Assembly: GCA_036337945.1 (NCBI GenBank)
Contig: JAYZDF010000124.1
Coordinates: 1 to 64,000 of the forward strand
Origin: JAYZDF01 sp036337945
GTDB taxonomy: Bacteria; Myxococcota; Kuafuiibacteriia; Kuafuiibacteriales; Kuafuiibacteriaceae
Reading direction: 5' to 3'
DNA: 64,000 bases
Shown here: in pieces, positions 44,758 to 52,415 of the stretch
Layout: each line of letters begins with the position of its first letter
Position numbering within the stretch: position 1 is the first letter of the stretch
The notes under the pieces: generated by a model
Told to the model about the DNA's origin: nothing
What the model saw: only the letters and a program-made list of their open reading frames with translations
The model's database searches: none
Position numbers and translations under genes: made by a program

Positions 44758-45762
44758 ATGGGTATTGCTCTAAGGTCGGTAACTCTTCAGACCTTGAGCC
44801 TCGCGATACTCATTATCGGCTGTCACCCCGCGCAATTAGGCTCACAAATTGAATGCCCTACCCCGACCGCAGCTGTGCAGGCCACTCTTCAAACGGAAGG
44901 TGGAACATCGCCCTACTCGTTGGAATACGGTCAAACAAGCGCAGATGCCGAGTGCTGGGCCGGTTCAATGGCCGTCATCGACCAGGACAGCCATGATGTC
45001 CACCGCTTCAACGCACTCGACGGCAATATGCTTGAGCCACTTGTTCTGCACAATCTTGAACGGCAACGAATGTTTTCGAGCATCACTCTGCCGATGTCCA
45101 ACCGGCGTTTTGTGACCGATTTCGAGAAAGGCTCAGTACTGTCCGTCGATTCCAAGACTGGAGAGTACCTCAAGCGGCGATTCGAGGACCGCAATATTCT
45201 CGAAGAGCCGGTCAAAATTCTCGCCCAGAACGACCTATTGTACGTCCTGGGGAACGATACTGAGAACATTGTGGTTCTTGATGACGAAGGCGACGTGATC
45301 ACCAATTTCAAGGCCCCAGAAATCAATTATCCCCATGATATGACCTTTGGTCCCGATGGTTTCGTGTACGTCGCCGTTGAATCCTACGAGGCGATGCCCC
45401 ATTGGGTGCAGGTTTGGAATCCACAAACCGAGACATTCGAGCGTTCGTATCCTGCGCCTAAGGCAGGTGACATCGCCATGAGCGTGGCTGTGAGCGACGC
45501 AGGTGAGATGTTCGTTGCGAACTACACGTCGAGCGAAATTATTCGCTATTCAGACATCAACAACACCTTGAACTATGAAGTCTACTCACTACCGCAAAAG
45601 CCGCTTTCGCTTGGGATTGGGCCGAATAACCGCGTTTACGCCCTTACCGAGCACTCTATATATTATCTTGAAGTTTCGTCGAGTTCGACCGAGACCATCG
45701 AGCTGGTTCGCTTACAAGACTATGGGATCAAGCAACCGCGAAGCTTAGTCCTCGGTAACTGA
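44758..45762 (+). CDS. Lipoprotein with NHL/SMP-30-like beta-propeller
   Basis: 334 aa. Lipobox IIG-C (residues about 22-25) after hydrophobic signal. The mature part has propeller strands with NHL-type phrases: FNALDGNMLEPLVLHNLER, LYVLGNDTENIVVLDDEGDV, MTFGPDGFVYVAVESYE, SLGIGPNNRVYALTEHSIYYLE. Probably a surface or periplasmic lipoprotein binding or hydrolysing a small molecule. It precedes the surface lipoprotein and TonB module; no enzymatic site is identifiable. Confidence 0.65.
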   Translation: MGIALRSVTLQTLSLAILIIGCHPAQLGSQIECPTPTAAVQATLQTEGGTSPYSLEYGQTSADAECWAGSMAVIDQDSHDVHRFNALDGNMLEPLVLHNLERQRMFSSITLPMSNRRFVTDFEKGSVLSVDSKTGEYLKRRFEDRNILEEPVKILAQNDLLYVLGNDTENIVVLDDEGDVITNFKAPEINYPHDMTFGPDGFVYVAVESYEAMPHWVQVWNPQTETFERSYPAPKAGDIAMSVAVSDAGEMFVANYTSSEIIRYSDINNTLNYEVYSLPQKPLSLGIGPNNRVYALTEHSIYYLEVSSSSTETIELVRLQDYGIKQPRSLVLGN

Positions 45763-45969
45763 AGATAGCAGCCAATCATTCCGTTCGACACCGTCTGTAA
45801 GCTGTCCCGGATCGCCTATCTCGCGAGCACTCTTCGTGACACCAGCGCGACACTTTTTCGTTTGATTTCGACATCTTGGAGACACCCCGAGGCCCAATGT
45901 GACAACCAAGCAACATTACCGCAAAAAAAGAAACGAGATTGCCTTCAACGGCACGTTTGTTTTGCCGGT

Positions 45970-46001
45970 TCGTCACAAGGTCGTCACAGCTCAAATATAA
46001 A
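45970..46001 (+). promoter_or_regulatory. Pho-box-like promoter of the surface lipoprotein/TonB module
   Basis: TCGTCACA-AGG-TCGTCACA (45970-45988) is an exact 8-base direct repeat, 11-base period. TATAAA (45996-46001) follows as -10. The ATG at 46032 has AAGGAG in the leader. Confidence 0.6.
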
Positions 46002-46031
46002 CAGTTTCTCAACTCCAAGGAGAAAAAAGAA

Positions 46032-47465
46032 ATGAACATAAAGAAACTTATACTCACTTCGGCCATTGGACTTGCAGGTCTCACTGGCTGTGACGATCAT
46101 GACCACGATCATGACAACAACAACAACATGATGACCGGCGTACTGCCCTCGCAAATCGTATGCGAGAGCAACGGTCCTTGTCGCATTGCCGCGCCAAAGA
46201 ACAATCCGATTACTCAGGATGTCACGCTCACTGCGGACAAAGCATGGATCTTGGAAGGCGGTGTATTCATCGGTGACGATGTTGCTGAAACAGTACTCAC
46301 TATTGAACCAGGAACCACGATTTACGGTGACGCGGCCAGCAAGGCATTCTTGGTCATCACTCGGAACTCAAAGATCATCGCTGACGGCACCAAAGCCGCG
46401 CCTATCGTCATGACTTCATCGAAGAACGTTGGCGAGCGCGCTGCGGGCGACTGGGGCGGCCTCATCATCAACGGGAAAGCTTCTGTAAACGGATGTACAA
46501 ACGCACCCTGTGAACCTGAAGGCGAAGGCGGAACTGGTCAATATGGCGGCTCTGATGACACCGACAATAGCGGTACCCTCCGCTACGTCCGCGTCGAATT
46601 CGCTGGTAACCCAATTACGCCAGACAACGAACTCAACGGTATTGCTTTCCAAGGCGTAGGCTCTGGAACCACTATCGAATACATCCAAGTCCACATGGGT
46701 AAAGATGACGGTGTCGAATTCTTCGGTGGAACTGCACAATTCAAGTACATCCTCACCACCGGAATTTCTGACGACAACCTCGACTGGACTGACGGCTGGC
46801 GCGGAAAAGGCCAGTACCTCATCGTTCAACAATACGATGGTTTCGGTGACAACGGTATCGAAGCAGACAATAACGGCGACGACAATGCCGCAAGCCCACG
46901 AAGCAATCCTATCCTTTCAAACGTAACTCTGGTTGGTGTCCCAACTTCAAAGCGTTCTGATAACGGCCTTCTTCTTCGAGAGGGAACTGGCGCGCAAATC
47001 TGGAACACCATCGTTGTTGGATTCGAAGACTCTTGTGTAGACATCGACCACACCGAAACCGTGAACAACGGCAAACCAGTATTCAAGAGCGTCGCAATCA
47101 GCTGCAACAAACCTTTTACTCAAGAAAAATGGGACTGCGAAGACGACGACAAAGACGACGACAAATGCAAGAACATGGAAGTTGCTACGGGCGACGCCAA
47201 AGAAGCTTGGACCGTTGAAGACTTTTTCAACACGATGGACGGCGGCAATCTGAACATCGCTTGGGACTCAATGTCACCCGACAATGTCCTGATGAAAGCC
47301 TTTGATACTGCTGCACCGAACTTCATGCCGAAAGCGGGAGTCACGCTACCAACAGCAGCAGCTGTCAACGACTCGTTCTTCGATACGACGAACTACGTTG
47401 GTGCTGTCGACCCGAATGCTACGACTTCGTGGACTGATGGTTGGACCACCAGCGAGATGAACTAG
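46032..47465 (+). CDS. Surface lipoprotein with beta-helix/parallel-strand body
   Basis: 477 aa from ATG 46032 with AAGGAG ahead. Lipobox GLTG-C, then a His/Asp-rich stretch DDHDHDHDNNNN that could bind metal. The body has glycine- and asparagine-rich repeating strands: EPGTTIYGD, AGDWGGLIINGKASVN, GTLRYVRVEFAGNP, LNGIAFQGVGSGTTIEYIQVHMGKDDGVEFFGG, NGLLLREGTG, with acidic-rich loops (CEDDDKDDDKC). This is typical of large outer-surface beta-helix proteins. It is followed by a strong terminator and the TonB uptake genes, so it may capture a ligand for the TonB receptor. Confidence 0.7.
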   Translation: MNIKKLILTSAIGLAGLTGCDDHDHDHDNNNNMMTGVLPSQIVCESNGPCRIAAPKNNPITQDVTLTADKAWILEGGVFIGDDVAETVLTIEPGTTIYGDAASKAFLVITRNSKIIADGTKAAPIVMTSSKNVGERAAGDWGGLIINGKASVNGCTNAPCEPEGEGGTGQYGGSDDTDNSGTLRYVRVEFAGNPITPDNELNGIAFQGVGSGTTIEYIQVHMGKDDGVEFFGGTAQFKYILTTGISDDNLDWTDGWRGKGQYLIVQQYDGFGDNGIEADNNGDDNAASPRSNPILSNVTLVGVPTSKRSDNGLLLREGTGAQIWNTIVVGFEDSCVDIDHTETVNNGKPVFKSVAISCNKPFTQEKWDCEDDDKDDDKCKNMEVATGDAKEAWTVEDFFNTMDGGNLNIAWDSMSPDNVLMKAFDTAAPNFMPKAGVTLPTAAAVNDSFFDTTNYVGAVDPNATTSWTDGWTTSEMN

Positions 47466-47491
47466 AATCATAGATTTATAAAAACAACGAT

Positions 47492-47523
47492 AAAAACAGT
47501 GGCGTTTCGGCGCCACTGTTTTT
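47492..47523 (+). terminator. Rho-independent terminator
   Basis: AAAAACAGTGGCG (47492-47504) pairs perfectly with CGCCACTGTTTTT (47511-47523), 13 bp with 6-base loop TTTCGG. It ends in T-run and sits 27 bases after the lipoprotein stop, so it probably limits but may not abolish readthrough into the TonB genes. Confidence 0.9.
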
Positions 47524-47545
47524 GTCATTAGCAAAGGTAACCAAA

Positions 47546-48313
47546 ATGCGAAAAACTTCTTCCTACATTGCACTAAGCATTAGCACTTTCATCTTAGTGA
47601 GCAGCTCTTTTACTGCCGATGCGAAATCTCCCCGCGAGCTGGCCACCGCCCTCGCCGAAATCAGAGGAGAAGTTGAAACGCTCGCAACTCAACTTGAGGA
47701 AAGCAAAGAGAACCATCGTTCACGAATGCGTTCTCTTGAAACCCAAAAGACAGACCTCAAACTTGAGCTTCAACGAGAAACACTACAGCTCAAGCAGCTT
47801 CAAGCAAAATTGCAGACGATTCGCGAAGAAACGAAATCAGTCAGCGTCGCACAAAAAGATCTCACGCCCGCGATCAAGGCCGCGGTAAAACAACTGAAAG
47901 CGAGCATCATTACGGGCCTTCCCTATCACCTGGAAGACCGGCTTCAAGAATTACAGAAAGTCGAAGACCAAATGAACGACGGCCTCATTGCTCCCGGCCA
48001 AGCCGCTGCTCGCCTGTGGGAAAAAGTGGAAGACGAACTAAGACTCACGCGAGAAAGTCAACTCGACCGTCAGGTCATCAAAGTCCAAGGCAAATCCGTA
48101 CTCTCCGATGTCATTCATCTTGGAATGGTCATGATGTTCTTCCGGACCCCAGACAACGAATTTGGGCGAGCCGTGAAGAAAAACGGTAGCTGGGCATTCG
48201 AAATTGACGCGAAACCTGAAAATCAACCGCGCCTGACTAATCTCTTTGAAACCTTCGAGAAGCGTATCCGTGTTGGCTTCTTCGAAATTCCAAATGCATT
48301 GGAGACAAAGTAA
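47546..48313 (+). CDS. DUF3450-family periplasmic coiled-coil protein
   Basis: 255 aa from ATG 47546 (a TTG at 47522 lies in the terminator). Sec signal peptide (ALSISTFILVSSSFTADA). Residues 30-110 form a coiled coil (EVETLATQLEESKENHRSRM, LKLELQRETLQLKQLQAKL). The C-terminal part fits DUF3450. This family is found next to ExbB/ExbD/TonB genes in gammaproteobacteria, where its role is unknown. TAATG overlap couples it to the next ExbB-like gene. Confidence 0.8.
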   Translation: MRKTSSYIALSISTFILVSSSFTADAKSPRELATALAEIRGEVETLATQLEESKENHRSRMRSLETQKTDLKLELQRETLQLKQLQAKLQTIREETKSVSVAQKDLTPAIKAAVKQLKASIITGLPYHLEDRLQELQKVEDQMNDGLIAPGQAAARLWEKVEDELRLTRESQLDRQVIKVQGKSVLSDVIHLGMVMMFFRTPDNEFGRAVKKNGSWAFEIDAKPENQPRLTNLFETFEKRIRVGFFEIPNALETK

Positions 48314-49632
48314 TGAATATTCTAAGCACGAGCCTCATTTTACTCATCGCGAATCCATCAACCAGCTTGGTTGATGCTTATAAGAAAGAACTCGCGTTTC
48401 TAGAAGCCGAGCGTAAAGCACTCAAGACGCAACTTAGCCGTTTTGAAAAATCGGCCAAAAAAGATATCGCAAAAGCAGACAGCGAAATTGTCAAGCTTCA
48501 AGGCGAATTACTGTCGATACGCAACAAAACAGATGCCTCAGAAATCACTCTTCGAGAAATCGAAGGTGAAGCGATCAAGACCCAAGATCGCGCTGACATC
48601 CTCTCTGATACGGTTTCACGAAGCTTCGAAAGTCTCGAACGCGCAGGAATCGAGCTTCCAGAACTGGCTGAAGGCACCGAAGGACAAGTCAAGCAATTCG
48701 ATTTGGCTGTCGGTCATGGCAAAACGCTTATCGAACAAGGCGGGCAAATTCGCTACGAGGACTCAGAGTTTTTTAGTCAAAACGGTCAATCGCTCAAAGG
48801 CAAAATCGTAAAAATCGGCAACGTCGCCGCGTACGGGATGAGCGGAAATACTGCCGGTGCTCTTTCTCCTGCAGGTTCAGGGCGACTGCGAGTTTGGCAT
48901 CAAGATGCAAAAACGACCGCAACAAGCCTTTTGGCCAAGCAAAGCCCCGAAACACTCCACATGTTTGTGTTCGCTGACCTTGAAAAACCAATTGAGCAAA
49001 AAGTAGAGAAGACGGCGCTTGATTTGATTGAAAGCGGTGGAGTCATCGCTTGGGCTATTGTTTATATGGGTCTTCTCGGACTGGCTCTCATTTTCTGGCG
49101 TGGACTCTCCCTTGTTCGAATCCAAGCGTCGACAAAGTCCCTCACTAACCGAGTTGTTCCACTGGTTGAAAATGGCAAAGTAAAAGAAGCACTCGAGCTA
49201 TCTAATCAGGACTCAGCCGCGGCGAGCAGTGTCATGAGTGCAATTCTCGCAAATCTGCATCGAGACTACCAAGCGCTTGAGGATTTGGTTCATGAAGCAA
49301 CCTTGGGTGTTTTGCAAAAAATTCAAAAATTCTCGGCCGCGATTACGGTCATTGCGGCCGTCGCCCCTCTGATGGGGCTGTTGGGAACAGTGACCGGTAT
49401 GATGTCTACCTTTGATGTCATCACCGAACACGGCACGGGGGACCCCAAAATGCTTGCCGGTGGTATTTCAGAGGCTTTGGTCACCACTGAACTCGGCTTG
49501 ATTGTCGCAATTCCGACCTTGCTCCTTGGAACCATGCTGATGGCGGTTGCGAACCGTATTGAGAGCGATCTCGATAAGGCCGCGCTCACCGTTATGAACA
49601 GCGGAAGTGCTGCTACATCCGTAGAAGCCTAG
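48313..49632 (+). CDS. ExbB/TolQ-like proton channel with periplasmic coiled-coil domain (TtpC-type)
   Basis: 439 aa. A signal-like N-terminus precedes a coiled coil (EAERKALKTQLSRFEKSAKKDIAKAD), then a periplasmic domain and a C-terminal MotA/TolQ/ExbB domain: membrane spans around VIAWAIVYMGLLGLALIFW and AAITVIAAVAPLMGLLGTVTGMMSTF, with LVTTELGLIVAIPTLL. This matches TtpC-type ExbB proteins known in the Vibrio TonB2 system, which add energy transfer to a second ExbB. It starts within the DUF3450 stop codon. Confidence 0.82.
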   Translation: MNILSTSLILLIANPSTSLVDAYKKELAFLEAERKALKTQLSRFEKSAKKDIAKADSEIVKLQGELLSIRNKTDASEITLREIEGEAIKTQDRADILSDTVSRSFESLERAGIELPELAEGTEGQVKQFDLAVGHGKTLIEQGGQIRYEDSEFFSQNGQSLKGKIVKIGNVAAYGMSGNTAGALSPAGSGRLRVWHQDAKTTATSLLAKQSPETLHMFVFADLEKPIEQKVEKTALDLIESGGVIAWAIVYMGLLGLALIFWRGLSLVRIQASTKSLTNRVVPLVENGKVKEALELSNQDSAAASSVMSAILANLHRDYQALEDLVHEATLGVLQKIQKFSAAITVIAAVAPLMGLLGTVTGMMSTFDVITEHGTGDPKMLAGGISEALVTTELGLIVAIPTLLLGTMLMAVANRIESDLDKAALTVMNSGSAATSVEA

Positions 49633-49641
49633 GAATCAGTC

Positions 49642-50232
49642 ATGTTGATGTCAGCCATAGAACAGCTAGGAGAATACATCGCGGGAGGAGGTTTCGTTAT
49701 GCCTCCTCTTGTCGGTGCTGCAGCTCTTCTTTGGTACGTCTTAGGCTATCGGTTATTCACCCTACGCAGAGGAAGTTCAGAACCTCTAAGTCGCCTCCTT
49801 TCCAGCAACGAGGAAGCGGCCTCGAAAAGAGGGATTATTGTCCGAAGTATCCCCATGGGACGCGCAGCACTGAGCACATCTCCAGAAAGACCGCGCGTCG
49901 CGCTCGATTTGGCTTTTTCTAAGTTGGACGATGAGCTGGCACGCTTCGATACGCTCGTTGTTGCAATCGTTGCGGCGGCTCCGCTCGCCGGCTTGCTTGG
50001 AACAGTCGCGGGGATGATGGAAACTTTCGACGCGCTTGCCGACATGGCCCTTTTCTCGCAATCGGGTGGCATCGCTGGCGGTATCTCACAGGCATTGCTT
50101 ACGACCCAAATGGGTCTCGCTGTCGCAATCCCCGGCCTGCTTATCGGTCGATTGCTCAAACGGCGACAAGACCGGCTTTCGGAAGAACTAGAACAAGTGA
50201 AAGACCTTTTGTGTCTGGAGCAGGAGTCTTAA
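49642..50232 (+). CDS. exbB: ExbB proton-channel subunit
   Basis: 196 aa. MotA/TolQ/ExbB domain: LVGAAALLWYVLGYRLF span, IVAAAPLAGLLGTVAGMMETF and LLTTQMGLAVAIPGLLIGRLL. Shorter than the TtpC-like neighbour and without coiled coil, so it is the conventional ExbB. Starts 9 bases after the previous stop. Confidence 0.85.
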   Translation: MLMSAIEQLGEYIAGGGFVMPPLVGAAALLWYVLGYRLFTLRRGSSEPLSRLLSSNEEAASKRGIIVRSIPMGRAALSTSPERPRVALDLAFSKLDDELARFDTLVVAIVAAAPLAGLLGTVAGMMETFDALADMALFSQSGGIAGGISQALLTTQMGLAVAIPGLLIGRLLKRRQDRLSEELEQVKDLLCLEQES

Positions 50233-50234
50233 TC

Positions 50235-50642
50235 ATGAAAAGAAGAAACAACAAAGAAGTCGTCAAAGACATCGATATCTCACCACTGATCGATATGGTC
50301 TTCATTCTCCTTATCTTCTTTATGGTCTCAACGACCTTCGTAAAGGATATGAAGCTTGACCTCGAGCGTCCAAGTGCATCGAGTTCAAAGCGCGCATCTA
50401 CGAAGGCGATTAGAGTTTACGTTGAACGAAGCGGCGCAGTGTACTTAGAAGACGCGCCCGTCAAAGCCTGGATGTTACAAAGTCGAGTTCGCGATCTAAT
50501 GAGCGCGGGTAGTAGCAAATCAGTGCTGGTAATTACGGACCGGTTGGTCCCCGCTGACAAACTTATCGACGTAGTTGATCAGTGCCGTCTCGCCGGCGCG
50601 GAAGACGTCGGTGTCGCAACAGAAGCTGAAGCTGGAGGTTGA
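50235..50642 (+). CDS. exbD: ExbD/TolR-family subunit
   Basis: 135 aa from ATG 50235, 2 bases after the exbB stop. N-terminal MKRRNNKEVVKDIDISPLIDMVFILLIFFMV: one membrane span with the conserved Asp (ISPLIDMVF) that carries protons. The periplasmic part (YVERSGAVYLEDAPV, VLVITDRLVPADKLIDVVD) fits ExbD. Length is normal. Confidence 0.9.
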   Translation: MKRRNNKEVVKDIDISPLIDMVFILLIFFMVSTTFVKDMKLDLERPSASSSKRASTKAIRVYVERSGAVYLEDAPVKAWMLQSRVRDLMSAGSSKSVLVITDRLVPADKLIDVVDQCRLAGAEDVGVATEAEAGG

Positions 50643-50643
50643 A

Positions 50644-51279
50644 ATGAAACGAGTAATTTTTTGTATTGTAAGTATGTTCATGGGAACGAGCGGCGTGCTC
50701 GGCGCAATTCTCACCATGAATCTTCATAGCCGTCCGGTAGAAAAAGAAAAGGTTGAAGCACAAACCAGCTTTCAGGTCGCTAAGAAAAAGAAGAAGAAAA
50801 AGAAGAAGCAACGCGTTCGTCAACAACAACGTCCCAAAGCAAAGCCGAGATCTACGCCAAAGGCACCACCTCCGCAAATCGCGAGTAACCTGTCAGGCGT
50901 TGACTTCAGCGCACTGGGCGTTGGCGATGTGGACCTAGGAGATGCTTCCTCCAACCTTCTCGGTGGCGCAGAAAGCACAAAAGACCTAGTCATGACCGAA
51001 GCATCTGTGGATTCGCCTCCTCGTAGATTAGAATCTCGAGCACCCAAATATCCTGCTCGTGCTCGCGCCAAAGGCATCGAAGGAAAGGTCACGCTGAGTC
51101 TCCTCATCGGAACAAATGGTCAAGTCGCCAAGGTTCGAGTATTGGATGCCGAACCCGCCGGCGTTTTCGAAGATGCGGCAAAAGATGCCGTTATGGCATG
51201 GCGCTTTGATCCCGCTACCTATAGAGGCCAAACCGTAAAAATCTGGGCTGAGCAAGTCGTAAACTTTAGCCTTCTTTAG
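50644..51279 (+). CDS. tonB: TonB energy transducer
   Basis: 211 aa from ATG 50644, 1 base after the exbD stop. One N-terminal membrane span (VIFCIVSMFMGTSGVLGAILTM), then a Lys-rich run of nine K followed by QRVRQQQRPKAKPRSTPK, then the C-terminal TonB domain (PRRLESRAPKYPARARAKGIEGKVTLSLLIGTNGQVAKVRVLDAEP). The lysine/proline linker is typical of the periplasm-spanning segment. Confidence 0.88.
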   Translation: MKRVIFCIVSMFMGTSGVLGAILTMNLHSRPVEKEKVEAQTSFQVAKKKKKKKKKQRVRQQQRPKAKPRSTPKAPPPQIASNLSGVDFSALGVGDVDLGDASSNLLGGAESTKDLVMTEASVDSPPRRLESRAPKYPARARAKGIEGKVTLSLLIGTNGQVAKVRVLDAEPAGVFEDAAKDAVMAWRFDPATYRGQTVKIWAEQVVNFSLL

Positions 51280-51287
51280 TCGTCATC

Positions 51288-52415
51288 ATGAATGTTTTAG
51301 CGATTCTATTCACTGCCTTTCTCGCGGTCCCAACGGCCGAAGAAGAGCCTGATCATCTTGCTCTCGCAGCAATGATGCTTCGTGACGGTCATCCTGACCG
51401 AGCCGCGGCCGCGTTAAAGAGTGTGAACCTAGAAGATGAAGAACTTGATAAACCGAGATTTTATCTTCTCAAGGGTCTTGTATCGCAAAAACAACTCGAC
51501 CACGAACGAGCGGTCGAAAACATGAAATTGGCCGTAAAGCACGGACACAAGGACACCTTGATTTACGTGTTTATGGCACAATCACAAGTACAACTAGAAA
51601 AATACCGAGATTGTATCAACTCCTTGTCAAAAGCCGGAGAGTCCGCTCTTAAGATGCCCGGAGCCACCCTCATGGCTTCTTATGCGCACAAGAAGCTCAA
51701 CGAAAAAGACCAAGCCTATAAGGTCCTTCTCGATGGCGAACGTCGCTTTCCCAAGTCAAACGAAATTGCCCGACAACGGGTTATTCTACTGGTGGAACTC
51801 GGTCTTTACCAAGAAGCTATTGAGGTGGCTTCTGGGTTTTTGCAGCGCGACGGTATCAAAGTGCCAGACTACCTTGCTCTCGCTGAAGCCTTACGAAAGA
51901 GTAAAGAGTTCAAAAGAGCCTCAGTCCTACTCGAAGAGGCCAAACTCAGGCACCCTACGAGCAAAGATATCTATGTTCAACTTGCACGAATCTACTTAGA
52001 TGCCGGTCATCCGCGTAAAGCCGCCATGGTTCTGGAGCAAACAATTCCCCGACATCCAGAGTTGGCCATTGAAGCCGCAGAGCTATATCGACGTGCGGGT
52101 GCATTAAATAGAGCTTTATACCTGAATCGTCGAGTTCTCGATCAAAAAGAGAAGGCAAAGCAGCGTTTGGGGCTACTGGTAGAACGCGAAATGTTCGAAC
52201 GAGCCACCGCCCTTGAATCTCGGCTATCGCGTCTGGGGCTGCTTAAATTGGACTCCGTGCGTTACGCCCTCGCCTACGCTCATTTCCGGACGGGCAACCA
52301 CGAAGAAACCATCCGATTAATCAGCAAGATCAAGGACACTGCTCTTTTTGACAAAGCGACGGAACTCCGACGCATTATCCAGATTTGTGAAACGACGGGT
52401 CGAGGCTGTTCATGA
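51288..52415 (+). CDS. TPR-repeat protein of the TonB module
   Basis: 375 aa. Short signal-like N-terminus (MNVLAILFTAFLAVPTAEE) then TPR pairs: AAMMLRDGHPDRAAAALKSV, VENMKLAVKHGHKDTLIYVF, ARIYLDAGHPRKAAMVLEQ and others. A TPR gene in this position is part of the known ExbB-ExbD-TonB-TPR cassette. It overlaps the receptor gene by 4 bases (ATGA). Confidence 0.78.
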   Translation: MNVLAILFTAFLAVPTAEEEPDHLALAAMMLRDGHPDRAAAALKSVNLEDEELDKPRFYLLKGLVSQKQLDHERAVENMKLAVKHGHKDTLIYVFMAQSQVQLEKYRDCINSLSKAGESALKMPGATLMASYAHKKLNEKDQAYKVLLDGERRFPKSNEIARQRVILLVELGLYQEAIEVASGFLQRDGIKVPDYLALAEALRKSKEFKRASVLLEEAKLRHPTSKDIYVQLARIYLDAGHPRKAAMVLEQTIPRHPELAIEAAELYRRAGALNRALYLNRRVLDQKEKAKQRLGLLVEREMFERATALESRLSRLGLLKLDSVRYALAYAHFRTGNHEETIRLISKIKDTALFDKATELRRIIQICETTGRGCS

